64,000 nt of DNA. Source: Rhizobium sp. Root1334 (GTDB lineage Bacteria > Pseudomonadota > Alphaproteobacteria > Rhizobiales > Rhizobiaceae). The notes below the pieces were generated by a model. That model ran no database searches. It was given only the letters and a program-made list of their open reading frames with translations, and had not been told where the DNA came from. The stretch's first letter is position 1, and each line of letters begins with the position of its first letter. Below, piece by piece: positions 39,496 through 47,811 of the stretch. The translations under genes were made by a program, and so were the position numbers. The stretch spans positions 681,912 through 745,911 of the forward strand of contig NZ_LMEY01000001.1 in NCBI RefSeq assembly GCF_001426665.1, written 5' to 3'.

Positions 39496-40761
39496 GTGAT
39501 CGATTTCGCAAAGACCCTCTACGCACGCCATAAAAGCGTCATTCACGCCTATATCTCGATGACGAGCGGGTCTGCGGGCAGGCTTGTGCTGTCGCTGGTC
39601 TATTTCATCTGCATTGCCAACGGGCTTTCGATTGCCGAGTTCGGCTTGTTTGCCACGGCATCGGCCGCAGGCATCATGATCTCCCGCGTGCTTGCCTTTG
39701 GTTTCATGTCGCCGCTTTACCGGGTGGCAACCGTCAAGCCCTTGCTGGTCGGCATCTATAGCGCCGGCTTCGCCGCCGGCGCGCTTCTGTCGCTGCCCTT
39801 GATCGCTGTCCTTTGTCTTGCGGTCTATTATGCCGTTTTTGCAGGCGATGTTGCGCTTGTGGTTTTCAGTGCCTTGATGGCCGCCGAAATCCTTTGCTGG
39901 CGGGGGCTTGAGGTCGTTGTTATCGTTCTCAACGGTCTCGGGCGCTTCGGCCGCGCCGCCCTTCTGGTGGTGATCGGTACAGGCATCCGCACCGTTGCCG
40001 CGCTCGCCTTTTCGCTGTCGCACTCGGCATCGCTCGATACCTGGTCGTTTTTCTATCTTGGCGCCAACTTTGCTGCTCTCGTGATCGCGCTGGTGTGGTT
40101 TTTTCCGAAAGTCCGGCTTCGTTTTCGCCCGGCGCTCTATATTCGCCGTTGGGCGGATTCGGTCACGGTGGCTGGCGCCGAAGTGCTGTTCTATATCCAG
40201 TCGGAATTCGACAAGATCGCGGTTCTTGCAATCGGCGGGCCGGAGGTTTCCGGCATATATGCGATCATCATGCGGCTTGCCGACCTGACGGCGCTGCCGG
40301 TGCGCTCGTTCAATACGCTCCTGGTGCAGAAGATCATGCGCACGCCCGCAACGATCTCGTCCTGGCGCACCCGGCTGACGATCGAGACACTGGTAGCTGC
40401 CATATCCTTCCTGGCAATTGCAGCGATGGCGGGATATCTCTGGATCTTCCCGAGCGGCCTGGGAAACAACGTCGCCGAGGCTGCGCCCTATATGATGGCG
40501 GTGCTATTGGTGCCATCCTTCCGCAATCTTGTCGAATATCACTCCGAATTGCTCTACGCGACCGGCCGAACGGTACGCAGGATGGCCAATCTGGTGATTG
40601 CAGGCATCATCAAGGTCGCGCTGCTCGCCGCCGTTTTCAAGACCAGCACGGATGTTGCCTATTGGGCGCCGCTTATCAATGCTGTCTACCTGGCCCTTTA
40701 CGCCGCATCCTTTACCCTCACCTATTCCGCTCTGCGCAGCCAAACCGGCCGGGTCATCTGA
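39496..40761 (+). CDS. Polysaccharide flippase (Wzx/MATE-like)
   Basis: 421 residues with about 12 hydrophobic helices evenly spread through the protein, the shape of oligosaccharide-lipid flippases (PST family, Wzx). It would move undecaprenyl-linked repeat units to the periplasm. It is divergent from the Wzz-like gene and convergent with the DUF6492-like gene. The substrate glycan is unknown. An O-antigen polymerase is a less likely alternative because no large central periplasmic loop is seen. Confidence 0.78.
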   Translation: MIDFAKTLYARHKSVIHAYISMTSGSAGRLVLSLVYFICIANGLSIAEFGLFATASAAGIMISRVLAFGFMSPLYRVATVKPLLVGIYSAGFAAGALLSLPLIAVLCLAVYYAVFAGDVALVVFSALMAAEILCWRGLEVVVIVLNGLGRFGRAALLVVIGTGIRTVAALAFSLSHSASLDTWSFFYLGANFAALVIALVWFFPKVRLRFRPALYIRRWADSVTVAGAEVLFYIQSEFDKIAVLAIGGPEVSGIYAIIMRLADLTALPVRSFNTLLVQKIMRTPATISSWRTRLTIETLVAAISFLAIAAMAGYLWIFPSGLGNNVAEAAPYMMAVLLVPSFRNLVEYHSELLYATGRTVRRMANLVIAGIIKVALLAAVFKTSTDVAYWAPLINAVYLALYAASFTLTYSALRSQTGRVI

Positions 40762-40766
40762 CAGGA

Positions 40767-41645
40767 TCAGGCGGCGCGTTCGAGAACAACGTTCCGGATG
40801 TCGGTGAGATCATGGCCGACGAAGGATTGGACGCCGATCCCGATCTGATGCGGTCCCATATCCCGCATGAAATGCCTGAGCCCGCTGATATCGCGCGCAT
40901 AGCTATCGTCGAACCAAAGCACGTGGCAAAGCCCTTCGGCAGACGCGACATGGCCCTCCCCCATCAGCACCTCATCGACAAAGCGGCCATAGATCAGGCA
41001 TTCTGAAAACTGGCGCGAACGAACGATGGCGCGTACCCAGTTGCAGCCATGGAGGGCCTCGACATGATCGAGCAGAGCCCGGCAGGTGTCGGTACGCCAC
41101 GCAATCAGCGTATTGATGTAATCGTTGGCAGGCAGGCTGAAGGGACCGATGCCCAGCAGCCGGTCGGAATGAGCAAGCCACTCGAGATGATTGGAGCGCA
41201 TGCGCTCGCCGATAGCCCCATCCTGGCGATAGAGCGTCAGGCGGCCGCCCTGCCAGAGGTCGGCCGGATCGAAATCGCGCAACAGCACCACGTCGGAATC
41301 GACGGCAAACATCGTTGCCTCGCCGATATGCCGTGACAGTGCCAGACGGCGCAGTTGCTGGGCATGCCAGCCTCGCAGCGGCAAACTGTATGGGCTGATC
41401 CAGAGCTTGCGCCTACCGGCTGAAAGCGGATCGGGAATGGCCCGCAGCCACCACGGCAAAAGATCGCTCTCGCTGATGACCTGGCGCCGTGAGCCTTCCA
41501 GCTGCCGGAACAATGCCACGTCGAAGGGCGCCACGAGCAGATAATGAACCCAGTCGCCCTTCAGCCGCATATCCATGCTTTCACACAGCAGCCGGCAGCG
41601 CTCGAAATCATTGGCGTAGGAGGCTGTAGCGACAGCAGTGCGCAT
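40767..41645 (-). CDS. DUF6492-like putative glycosyltransferase
   Basis: 292 residues, soluble. The N-terminal part (ATASYANDFERCRLLCESM) and a DSD triad at 116-118 (MFAVDSDVVLLRDF) resemble the metal-binding DxD of GT-A glycosyltransferases. Later motifs are DRLLGIGPF and ECLIYGRFVDEVL. I believe it belongs to the DUF6492 group, which has no established activity. Its place next to a WecG-type enzyme and a GT4 enzyme supports a sugar-transfer role. It is probably in one operon with the two genes upstream: 11 bases separate it from the WecG-type gene. Confidence 0.65.
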   Translation of the reverse strand: MRTAVATASYANDFERCRLLCESMDMRLKGDWVHYLLVAPFDVALFRQLEGSRRQVISESDLLPWWLRAIPDPLSAGRRKLWISPYSLPLRGWHAQQLRRLALSRHIGEATMFAVDSDVVLLRDFDPADLWQGGRLTLYRQDGAIGERMRSNHLEWLAHSDRLLGIGPFSLPANDYINTLIAWRTDTCRALLDHVEALHGCNWVRAIVRSRQFSECLIYGRFVDEVLMGEGHVASAEGLCHVLWFDDSYARDISGLRHFMRDMGPHQIGIGVQSFVGHDLTDIRNVVLERAA

Positions 41646-41656
41646 GATGGTTTCCG

Positions 41657-42472
41657 TTAGAACGATCGTGACCCGGCACGATGCCCGTCCACTCGCGATG
41701 GCGGCTCTCGCCCGCTCAGCTTATGGCGGAGAATATAATATATGAACAACGGATTGCCGAGCAGGTAACGCCGCCACAAACGGCGCGGCTCATGCACCAG
41801 CCGATGCAGCCACTCCAGCCGCAGGCGCCGGACGGTGGGTGAAGCGCGCGGCACCTCCTCGGCCATGAAGTCGAAGAGCGCACCAACGCTGATCACCAAT
41901 CGGGCGTGTCCGGGGCCGACATGGCGGTCGATCCATTTCTCCTGCTTCGGACTGCCCATCGCAATCAACAGGATATCCGGCTTCACAGCGCGGACCTTGG
42001 CCATGATCTCATCGGATTGCACTGGGTCGAAAAAGCCATCGGAAACAGCAATGAACTGGTGCCATGGCGCGTGTTTCTGGAAATTTTCGGCGGCGCGTTT
42101 CAGCACGTCCGCTCGCGCACCGACCATGGCAATGCGCTTCGGCGCCGTCATGTAGGTCATCAGTGCCGGGACGAAGTCGGTACCATTCAGGTTGGCTGGA
42201 AAGGTCTTTCCGTGGAACAGCCAGGAAGCAAGATCGACGCCATGCCCATCCGGCAGGACAATGTGCCGACCGAGCACGGCCCGGTATTCCGGATCATGCA
42301 TCATCAAATTGGCATTGTGGGCATTGAGGAACGATATGACTGTCTGCCCGATCGGCAGCGAGGCGACTTCGTCGGCAAATGCGAAAGCGTCCGCCCAACC
42401 GAAATCGCAGACCGGCATGTCGAGGATCATGCGCTGCGAGGCAACGATCGATGTACCCGGAAAAACGTTCAT
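41657..42472 (-). CDS. WecG/TagA/CpsF-family glycosyltransferase
   Basis: 271 residues, GT26 family. The FLNAHNANL motif is near 48-56, PDGHGVDLA near 74-82 and GSPKQEKW at 173-180, followed by an RRLRLEW...RRYL C terminus, all family hallmarks. Such enzymes add a sugar (ManNAcA, ManNAc, GlcA or similar) to a lipid-linked acceptor on the cytoplasmic face. The start overlaps the end of the upstream GT4 gene by 4 bases (ATGA), so the two are translated together. Confidence 0.9.
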   Translation of the reverse strand: MNVFPGTSIVASQRMILDMPVCDFGWADAFAFADEVASLPIGQTVISFLNAHNANLMMHDPEYRAVLGRHIVLPDGHGVDLASWLFHGKTFPANLNGTDFVPALMTYMTAPKRIAMVGARADVLKRAAENFQKHAPWHQFIAVSDGFFDPVQSDEIMAKVRAVKPDILLIAMGSPKQEKWIDRHVGPGHARLVISVGALFDFMAEEVPRASPTVRRLRLEWLHRLVHEPRRLWRRYLLGNPLFIYYILRHKLSGREPPSRVDGHRAGSRSF

Positions 42473-43746
42473 CGAGATTTGCCCCCCTCATGCACTGCAA
42501 GACTGTAAGATGCGCTGACAACTTTGGTTGCCCGCGGACGCGCTTCATCTCTCGTAAAAGCCGGGTCAGATGCGGCAGTCGTTTTGCCGAACCACGACAA
42601 CCCCTCATCCAGCGTCTCAAGCAGCTTTGTTTTCTGAGCCTGATGAAAAATCGCGCCCGATAGGCGCTGATGGTTGCCCGCCCGCACTTGCGCGACCTTG
42701 TCGATCAACAGTTTCGCGAATTCGGCAGGATCGTCGGCGACCGAGCAGTTGCCGGGTAACGCGCCGATGCCGCGCAGGGATGCGCGCGTGGCAACGCTCG
42801 GCATGCCAAGTTCGAAAGTCTCGATGGTCTTCAGTTGCACACCGGTGCCACCACGGCTGATCAGCGGCAGAACGGCGCCGGAGCAGACGAAGGCGCGGGC
42901 ATCAGGCACCCTGCCAAGCAGGCGCACGCCGGGATGGGCAATCACGGGTGCATCCGGCAGCTGGCCAGCAATGCCGATCGTCATCTCGGCCGACAGCAGC
43001 GGCACGACCTTTGACAGAAACCAATCCAGGCCGAGCCTATTGGACTGCCAACTCCAGGTTCCAATCAGCGCCAGATCGTATTGCGGCAGTTTTTCCGGGC
43101 CGCCTTGAGCAAGGTCCCATCGAGTGACAAGCGGCAGGACGGTTGCGCGGCTGGAGACGGCATGGCCAAAGCCAAGGCGATCGGCTTCCGCAAATGTCCA
43201 GATCACCGAAGCCGCCTGTGTCAGCGTCCGCTCAAGCCGTTCGAGATAGTACGCTTCGCGCCTGAACAGCCAGCGCTGCAAAAGACTGGAGGCGGTGGCA
43301 GCGTTTTCACGCGCCGAGCCTGCTTCGACATTATGCGCGATGTAGATCGTCTTGTGTTTCTGGAATGCGGCGGCAAAGGCGCCGGGCAATTGCACGGAGT
43401 TGAGGACGATGCCGTCGAACGGCTGCAGGCGCTGCAACAGGGCCTCGACATGCGCGCGGCTAACCTCGAGCATCTTCGCCGAAGACAGCGTAGTGCGATG
43501 AAGGCATGCCTTTGCCAGCCAACGCAGCTTGGCGGCAGCGCCGACCTTTGCATTGGTGACTTCCAGTTGGCCCAGCAGATGAACATCTTCGTGCGAAGCA
43601 GCGGCCTGTCCCGGCTGCAGATAGCCGATGACGCTCACCTTGTGGCCAAGCGCGCGAAGACCGTCGAAGACGGCGCGGTTTGCGATGTCGAACCCCGATG
43701 AAGGGTTCTCCACCGGCACCAGCGAGGAAACGAAGACCAGATGCAT
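42469..43746 (-). CDS. Family 4 glycosyltransferase
   Basis: 425 residues, GT-B fold. The N-terminal domain starts HLVFVSSLVPVENPSSGFDIAN, and the C-terminal nucleotide-sugar domain holds GTGVQLKTIETFELGMPSVA, including the ExxxxGxP motif of retaining GT4 enzymes. It transfers a sugar from a nucleotide donor, with specificity unknown. It is first in a three-gene minus-strand unit with the WecG-type and DUF6492-like genes. Confidence 0.87.
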   Translation of the reverse strand: MHLVFVSSLVPVENPSSGFDIANRAVFDGLRALGHKVSVIGYLQPGQAAASHEDVHLLGQLEVTNAKVGAAAKLRWLAKACLHRTTLSSAKMLEVSRAHVEALLQRLQPFDGIVLNSVQLPGAFAAAFQKHKTIYIAHNVEAGSARENAATASSLLQRWLFRREAYYLERLERTLTQAASVIWTFAEADRLGFGHAVSSRATVLPLVTRWDLAQGGPEKLPQYDLALIGTWSWQSNRLGLDWFLSKVVPLLSAEMTIGIAGQLPDAPVIAHPGVRLLGRVPDARAFVCSGAVLPLISRGGTGVQLKTIETFELGMPSVATRASLRGIGALPGNCSVADDPAEFAKLLIDKVAQVRAGNHQRLSGAIFHQAQKTKLLETLDEGLSWFGKTTAASDPAFTRDEARPRATKVVSASYSLAVHEGGKSR

Positions 43747-43906
43747 GCTGCCACGTGAGACTTGAGAACAACTGCCCGGACTGTAGCAACACGGCGTGAA
43801 GCGAGCTTTAAACCATTCATTCGAAAGCGAATTTGGAAATTCAGCATCTGTTTAGGAACATTTGCTTTAGTGCTTGCCAGTTCTTCGCCTTCAACAGGTA
43901 GCCGCC

Positions 43907-44896
43907 ATGACCCCGCCCGCCCAGGATGTGACCGAATTCTACCGGACGGCGGTCGATAGCCGTGACAGTATTGAACTCGTCGTCACACTGCCGACATTCC
44001 GGCGTCCTGAGCATCTGCTCAAGACCCTGAAAACCGTTATTTCGCAGGCTCCAGGCTGCCCTTTTGCGATCGTGGTCATGGAAAATGACGCGGATGGGCT
44101 GGAAGGCGCGAATGCCGCAAAAATGTTCTTCGCCGACCACCGGGTCAACGCGCTGGTGGTGATCGCGCATCAGCGCGGCAACTGCCATGCCTACAATGCC
44201 GGCTGGTCGATGGCGCTTGACGTCTACCCCAATCTGCAGGCTATCGCCGTGATCGACGATGATGAACTGGCGGCACCCGATTGGCTCGACAGTCTCGTTT
44301 CAGTACACCGGCAGACGCGTGCGGATCTTGTTGGCGGACCGCAGCTTCCAGATTTGGAGGACAAGACCCGCAATGACCGCAAGCGGCACCCGGTCTTCAT
44401 GCCCCACTATGACACGACCGGCCCCGTCCCGATCCTATACTCTTCAGGCAATGTCCTGATTACGCGCCCTGTTCTCGATGCCATGCCGCGGCCGTTCCTC
44501 GACCCGTTGTTCAATTTCATCGGTGGCGGAGACAGCGATTTCTATCGCCGGTGCAAGGAGAAAGGCTTTTGCTTTGGCTGGGCAGCGGAAGCCTGGGTGG
44601 CCGAAACCATTCCGGCGCGGCGGACAGAACTGTCCTGGATCAGATCACGAAGCCTGCGAAACGGGGCAATTTCCGCCTTGCTCGAACATCGCGCTACCCC
44701 CGGCTTTGCCGGACGGGTGAGGACGATCGCCAGATCCCTGGCCCTTTTGGCCGCCTCGCCGTTTCGCGGCATTTCGCTCTGGAAATCATCCGGCCTGCCT
44801 TCGGCCGGCCTCTACCATTTTTATGTGGCGTGCGGGCGGCTGATGATGGAGTTCGGCTTCGTCAACGAGCAATATCGCAACCCGGAGAAAAACTGA
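43907..44896 (+). CDS. Family 2 glycosyltransferase
   Basis: 329 residues from the ATG at 43907; a TTG at 43874 in frame is less likely. A GT-A fold with VVTLPTFRRPEHLLKTL at the start, a DDDE metal site at 117-120 and the GGGDSDFYRRCKEKGF motif near 205 of inverting GT2 enzymes. It is divergent from the GT4 gene and convergent with the flagellar operon, 18 bases from the last flagellar gene. Its donor and acceptor are unknown. Confidence 0.87.
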   Translation: MTPPAQDVTEFYRTAVDSRDSIELVVTLPTFRRPEHLLKTLKTVISQAPGCPFAIVVMENDADGLEGANAAKMFFADHRVNALVVIAHQRGNCHAYNAGWSMALDVYPNLQAIAVIDDDELAAPDWLDSLVSVHRQTRADLVGGPQLPDLEDKTRNDRKRHPVFMPHYDTTGPVPILYSSGNVLITRPVLDAMPRPFLDPLFNFIGGGDSDFYRRCKEKGFCFGWAAEAWVAETIPARRTELSWIRSRSLRNGAISALLEHRATPGFAGRVRTIARSLALLAASPFRGISLWKSSGLPSAGLYHFYVACGRLMMEFGFVNEQYRNPEKN

Positions 44897-44914
44897 GCCG
44901 TACGCCGTGTCCGT

Positions 44915-45484
44915 TCAGTGGCCTGCGGCAGCCGCGCGCTTTTCGCTTTCCGGCATCTCGTCGTTGGCCACCTGACCATTCTTGTCGACGATCGGCACGG
45001 GCTTGCGCTGTTTTTCGTTCGCCGCATTGGCGACGCGGGCAACGTCTGCTTTCGACAGATATTCGAGCTGCTCGACCAGAACCTGGAAAATCACCTCTTC
45101 ACGCAGCTGCTTGTTGAGCTGGTCCTTGACGATCGTCTTGAAGCTGGCGAGATCGAAATTGCTGGTATCCGCGACGTTGATCAGTTTCTGGCCGACCAGA
45201 ATGTCGAACAACGCATTGGTCACCGATTGCTTGAACGGCACTTCCATGGTCTTGGCCTTGGCCTTGTCGACCGAGAACGAGAGTTTTGTCAGAAAGTAGC
45301 CCTGCACCGCGCCATCGGTGATGACCGGTACGGTGATCAACTCGCCCGGTATGTATTCCTGCAATGCGCGGCGCTCAGCCTCCGCATCCGATTCCACCGG
45401 TGCCGACGCATGCTGGATCGAAAAATAGACGGATCCGAGCGATACGGCGCAAATCCACACACCGGTGAAAACAAGCTTCAGCAT
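44915..45484 (-). CDS. Flagellar-operon protein with N-terminal membrane anchor
   Basis: 189 residues. One hydrophobic N-terminal helix or signal anchor (about 2-24) is followed by a periplasmic-type domain with several charged helices (VTNALFDILVGQKLINVAD, EVIFQVLVEQLEYLSKADVARV). It is the last gene of the long leftward flagellar operon and overlaps the previous gene by one base. I do not recognise a named family. A loose resemblance in layout to FliL (single helix, periplasmic domain with basal-body role) is only an impression. Confidence 0.65.
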   Translation of the reverse strand: MLKLVFTGVWICAVSLGSVYFSIQHASAPVESDAEAERRALQEYIPGELITVPVITDGAVQGYFLTKLSFSVDKAKAKTMEVPFKQSVTNALFDILVGQKLINVADTSNFDLASFKTIVKDQLNKQLREEVIFQVLVEQLEYLSKADVARVANAANEKQRKPVPIVDKNGQVANDEMPESEKRAAAAGH

Positions 45485-45855
45485 CAGAAATCGCCGTAGC
45501 GGAACTGCTGTTCGGTGTAGATGCCATCCGCGTCGGCGTCCTGAACAGCCGCCTTCAGCAGGTCGACCACCGAACGGCAGGCTTCCATATGGGCGTTGAC
45601 CTTCTGCGAATTGGTCATCAGCTTGGTCTTGATGTGCCGGGTCTGCGATACGAATGCCGGCGAAATTTCGTCCGGCGAAGCGTCGCGATGCAGCATTGTC
45701 AGTTCATAGAGGCACCGGCTCTTGCGGGCGTTCGACGTCTTCAGATCGAAGCTCGGATCGACGCCGATCCGGGTATTCTCATTGTCGAGGATCATTTCAA
45801 GCCGCCCCAGTACATTCTGGATACGTACGTCACTCGATGCTGCAACTTCCATCAT
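45484..45855 (-). CDS. Small helical flagellar-operon protein, possibly FlgN-like chaperone
   Basis: 123 residues, predicted nearly all helical with no membrane segment. It begins with a helix containing RIQNVLGRLEMILDNEN and ends in a tyrosine/phenylalanine-rich tail. Size, charge and position beside the rod-binding protein suit an export chaperone for the hook-associated proteins FlgK and FlgL (FlgN role), which are encoded upstream in the same operon. The sequence itself does not prove this. Confidence 0.6.
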   Translation of the reverse strand: MMEVAASSDVRIQNVLGRLEMILDNENTRIGVDPSFDLKTSNARKSRCLYELTMLHRDASPDEISPAFVSQTRHIKTKLMTNSQKVNAHMEACRSVVDLLKAAVQDADADGIYTEQQFRYGDF

Positions 45856-45956
45856 TTGGCTCCCATTGGCGCTTTCGGCACGCAGGGCCCAAACCCTTGG
45901 CGTGATGAGTGCGCGAAACTTCTTTAAAATCAGCCCGGCCGATGACCGGCCCCGCC

Positions 45957-46520
45957 TCAGGCTTGATCGTTATTGTCCTGCGTGCCCGTGAAATTGGCGA
46001 CCGCCTTGCGCTCGTATTCCTGAACCATGCTCAGCGCGACATTGCTGCTATTCCCATCGAGCGATGCATTGACCCGGTCGGGGCCTTCACCGACGATGCG
46101 GTCCGTGACCATGCGCTCGGCTATGCCGACACCATCGCCCTGCGCCATGACGTTACCGATCTGCTCGGCCATCATGCTCTTCCACATGTCGCCAGACGTA
46201 CCCTTGCCGTAAACCTCTTCGCTTTCGGTGGGGAGCATCGACTTGACGAAGTTCTGCAGCACCATGGCTTCGAACTTGCGGTAGCTTTCCGGAATCTTCT
46301 TGGCCTCGGCGCGGTTGGTGACGTCGCCAAGACTGTTAGTCGGGCTGTCCTGGTTGAGGACCGCAACCGTGTTGGCAAACCCGTTCCCGTTCTCGGCGAG
46401 GCTGGTCGCCTGGAACGCCGCCCGATTGGCCTTCAGCCGCGCCTGCGCTTCCTGCACTTGAGCTGGATCCGCGGCGCGCACGACATCCAGCACCAGGTCG
46501 CTTGGAGGAGAAATGGCCAT
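45957..46520 (-). CDS. Rod-binding protein, FlgJ N-terminal type
   Basis: 187 residues. The central segment (KKIPESYRKFEAMVLQNF through MMAEQIGNVMAQGDGVGIAERM) matches the rod-binding domain of FlgJ (also called CheL in Caulobacter), which helps build the flagellar rod in the periplasm. The C-terminal muramidase domain of enteric FlgJ is absent. A separate transglycosylase gene elsewhere in this cluster (56372-56938) may supply that activity. It belongs to the leftward operon. Confidence 0.82.
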   Translation of the reverse strand: MAISPPSDLVLDVVRAADPAQVQEAQARLKANRAAFQATSLAENGNGFANTVAVLNQDSPTNSLGDVTNRAEAKKIPESYRKFEAMVLQNFVKSMLPTESEEVYGKGTSGDMWKSMMAEQIGNVMAQGDGVGIAERMVTDRIVGEGPDRVNASLDGNSSNVALSMVQEYERKAVANFTGTQDNNDQA

Positions 46521-46640
46521 GCGGTATCCTCTCGGTTACGAAGCCTGCTGCAAGCGCCTCTGTCAAGGCCAGCGGTAACTCCATAAAATCAATATCTTAA
46601 AGAACGGATCGGCCGTAATATGCCACCATTCCTGCCGGTA

Positions 46641-47054
46641 CTATGACCGGCCAACCTTACCGGAAGCTGGTGATCCGCTCATCACGTGCTGATCGACGAG
46701 GTCATAAATGGCGTCGTCGGCTTCGGTCCGGTCTTCCAGGACGCGAGCGTCCTTCATGTTTTCCTCAAGCCGGTCGCCCTTGGCCCGTTCTTTCAGAACC
46801 CTGGCCTCATGCCCTTGCTGGATATCCAGAAGCATCTGGTCCTTCATCGCAAGGCGGCCGAGCTGCGAGGCGTAGTGTCCGGAAAACATCGCGTGCAGCG
46901 GACTTGCCGATCCCATGGCATCGACGACCACGTCGATTGTATCGGCAAGATCGCGGCGCTTCCTTGCGGTTTCGGCAAGATCGTTTTCCGCCATCTGTTC
47001 CAGGTGCCGCTGGACGGCCACGAGGCGCTTGAGTTTTTCGGATCGGCTCTTCAT
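46641..47054 (-). CDS. Coiled-coil flagellar-operon protein, FliJ-like
   Basis: 137 residues, soluble and almost entirely helical with heptad-like character (LKRLVAVQRHLEQMAENDLAE, ERAKGDRLEENMKDARVLED). The size and coiled-coil layout fit FliJ, the export-gate stalk and chaperone-cycling protein. FliJ proteins share little sequence, so this is shape and context only. It starts 4 bases after fliR ends and is translated in the same operon. Confidence 0.55.
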   Translation of the reverse strand: MKSRSEKLKRLVAVQRHLEQMAENDLAETARKRRDLADTIDVVVDAMGSASPLHAMFSGHYASQLGRLAMKDQMLLDIQQGHEARVLKERAKGDRLEENMKDARVLEDRTEADDAIYDLVDQHVMSGSPASGKVGRS

Positions 47055-47058
47055 CTGG

Positions 47059-47811
47059 CTAGATCCCTTGCATCATCGAACCGAAGCCATCGGCAAACAG
47101 TTTCAGCATCGCGGCGATACCAAGATAGAGCAGGAACATGCCGCCCATGATGAGATAGGGCAGCGAGATGAAGTAGAGCGGCATCTGCGGCGCAAGCTTG
47201 TTGACCATGCCGATCGCGACGTTGAACAGCAGGCCGTAGATGATGAAAGGGCTCGCCAGCCGCAGCATGATATAAAACGTGGTCTCCAGCGCATTGGTCA
47301 GCGTGATCAGCACGCCCTGCGGATCAAAGCCGACGCCGAGCGGCATCACCTTGTAGGAATCGACAAGGCTCGACAGGATGACATGGTGGAAATCCAGCAT
47401 GAACAGAACCATGAGACCGGCAAAGCTGATCAGGTTGGTCAGCTGGTTTTCCGCCGTGTCTTCCAACACGTCGTTGGCCGGAGGAGCATTGAACCCCATC
47501 ATCATCGTGATCACCGTGCCGGCAAACTGCAGACCAAGCACATAATAGCGTGCGATCAGTCCTATCACGCCGCCAACAACGGTTTCGGTCGCGACGATGT
47601 AGATATAGGTATGACCCTTGCCGGAAATCTGCGGATAGATCTCGTTCCACATGATCGGCAGGATCGCCATCGAGATTGCCACGGCCACGAAGAGCCGGAT
47701 CTGCACCGAAACGCGGGCGGTGGAAAATCCGGGCATGACCATGATGCAGGCGCCGATCCGGCAGAATGCGGCGAAGAGCGCCAGCACTGTGCCTTCCGGA
47801 TCGGTGATCAT
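47059..47811 (-). CDS. fliR: Flagellar export gate protein FliR
   Basis: 250 residues with about six to seven membrane helices and the FliR-type stretch [14 protein letters not shown] near 25-38. It is part of the FliPQR-FlhB export gate in the inner membrane. It overlaps flhA by 4 bases (ATGA). FliP is not in this window. Confidence 0.93.
   Translation of the reverse strand: MITDPEGTVLALFAAFCRIGACIMVMPGFSTARVSVQIRLFVAVAISMAILPIMWNEIYPQISGKGHTYIYIVATETVVGGVIGLIARYYVLGLQFAGTVITMMMGFNAPPANDVLEDTAENQLTNLISFAGLMVLFMLDFHHVILSSLVDSYKVMPLGVGFDPQGVLITLTNALETTFYIMLRLASPFIIYGLLFNVAIGMVNKLAPQMPLYFISLPYLIMGGMFLLYLGIAAMLKLFADGFGSMMQGI

Noticed and set aside
37226..44896. The polysaccharide cluster as a recently acquired island
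   Set aside because: Base composition and codon use look like the neighbours, and no mobility genes, tRNA or direct repeats flank it.
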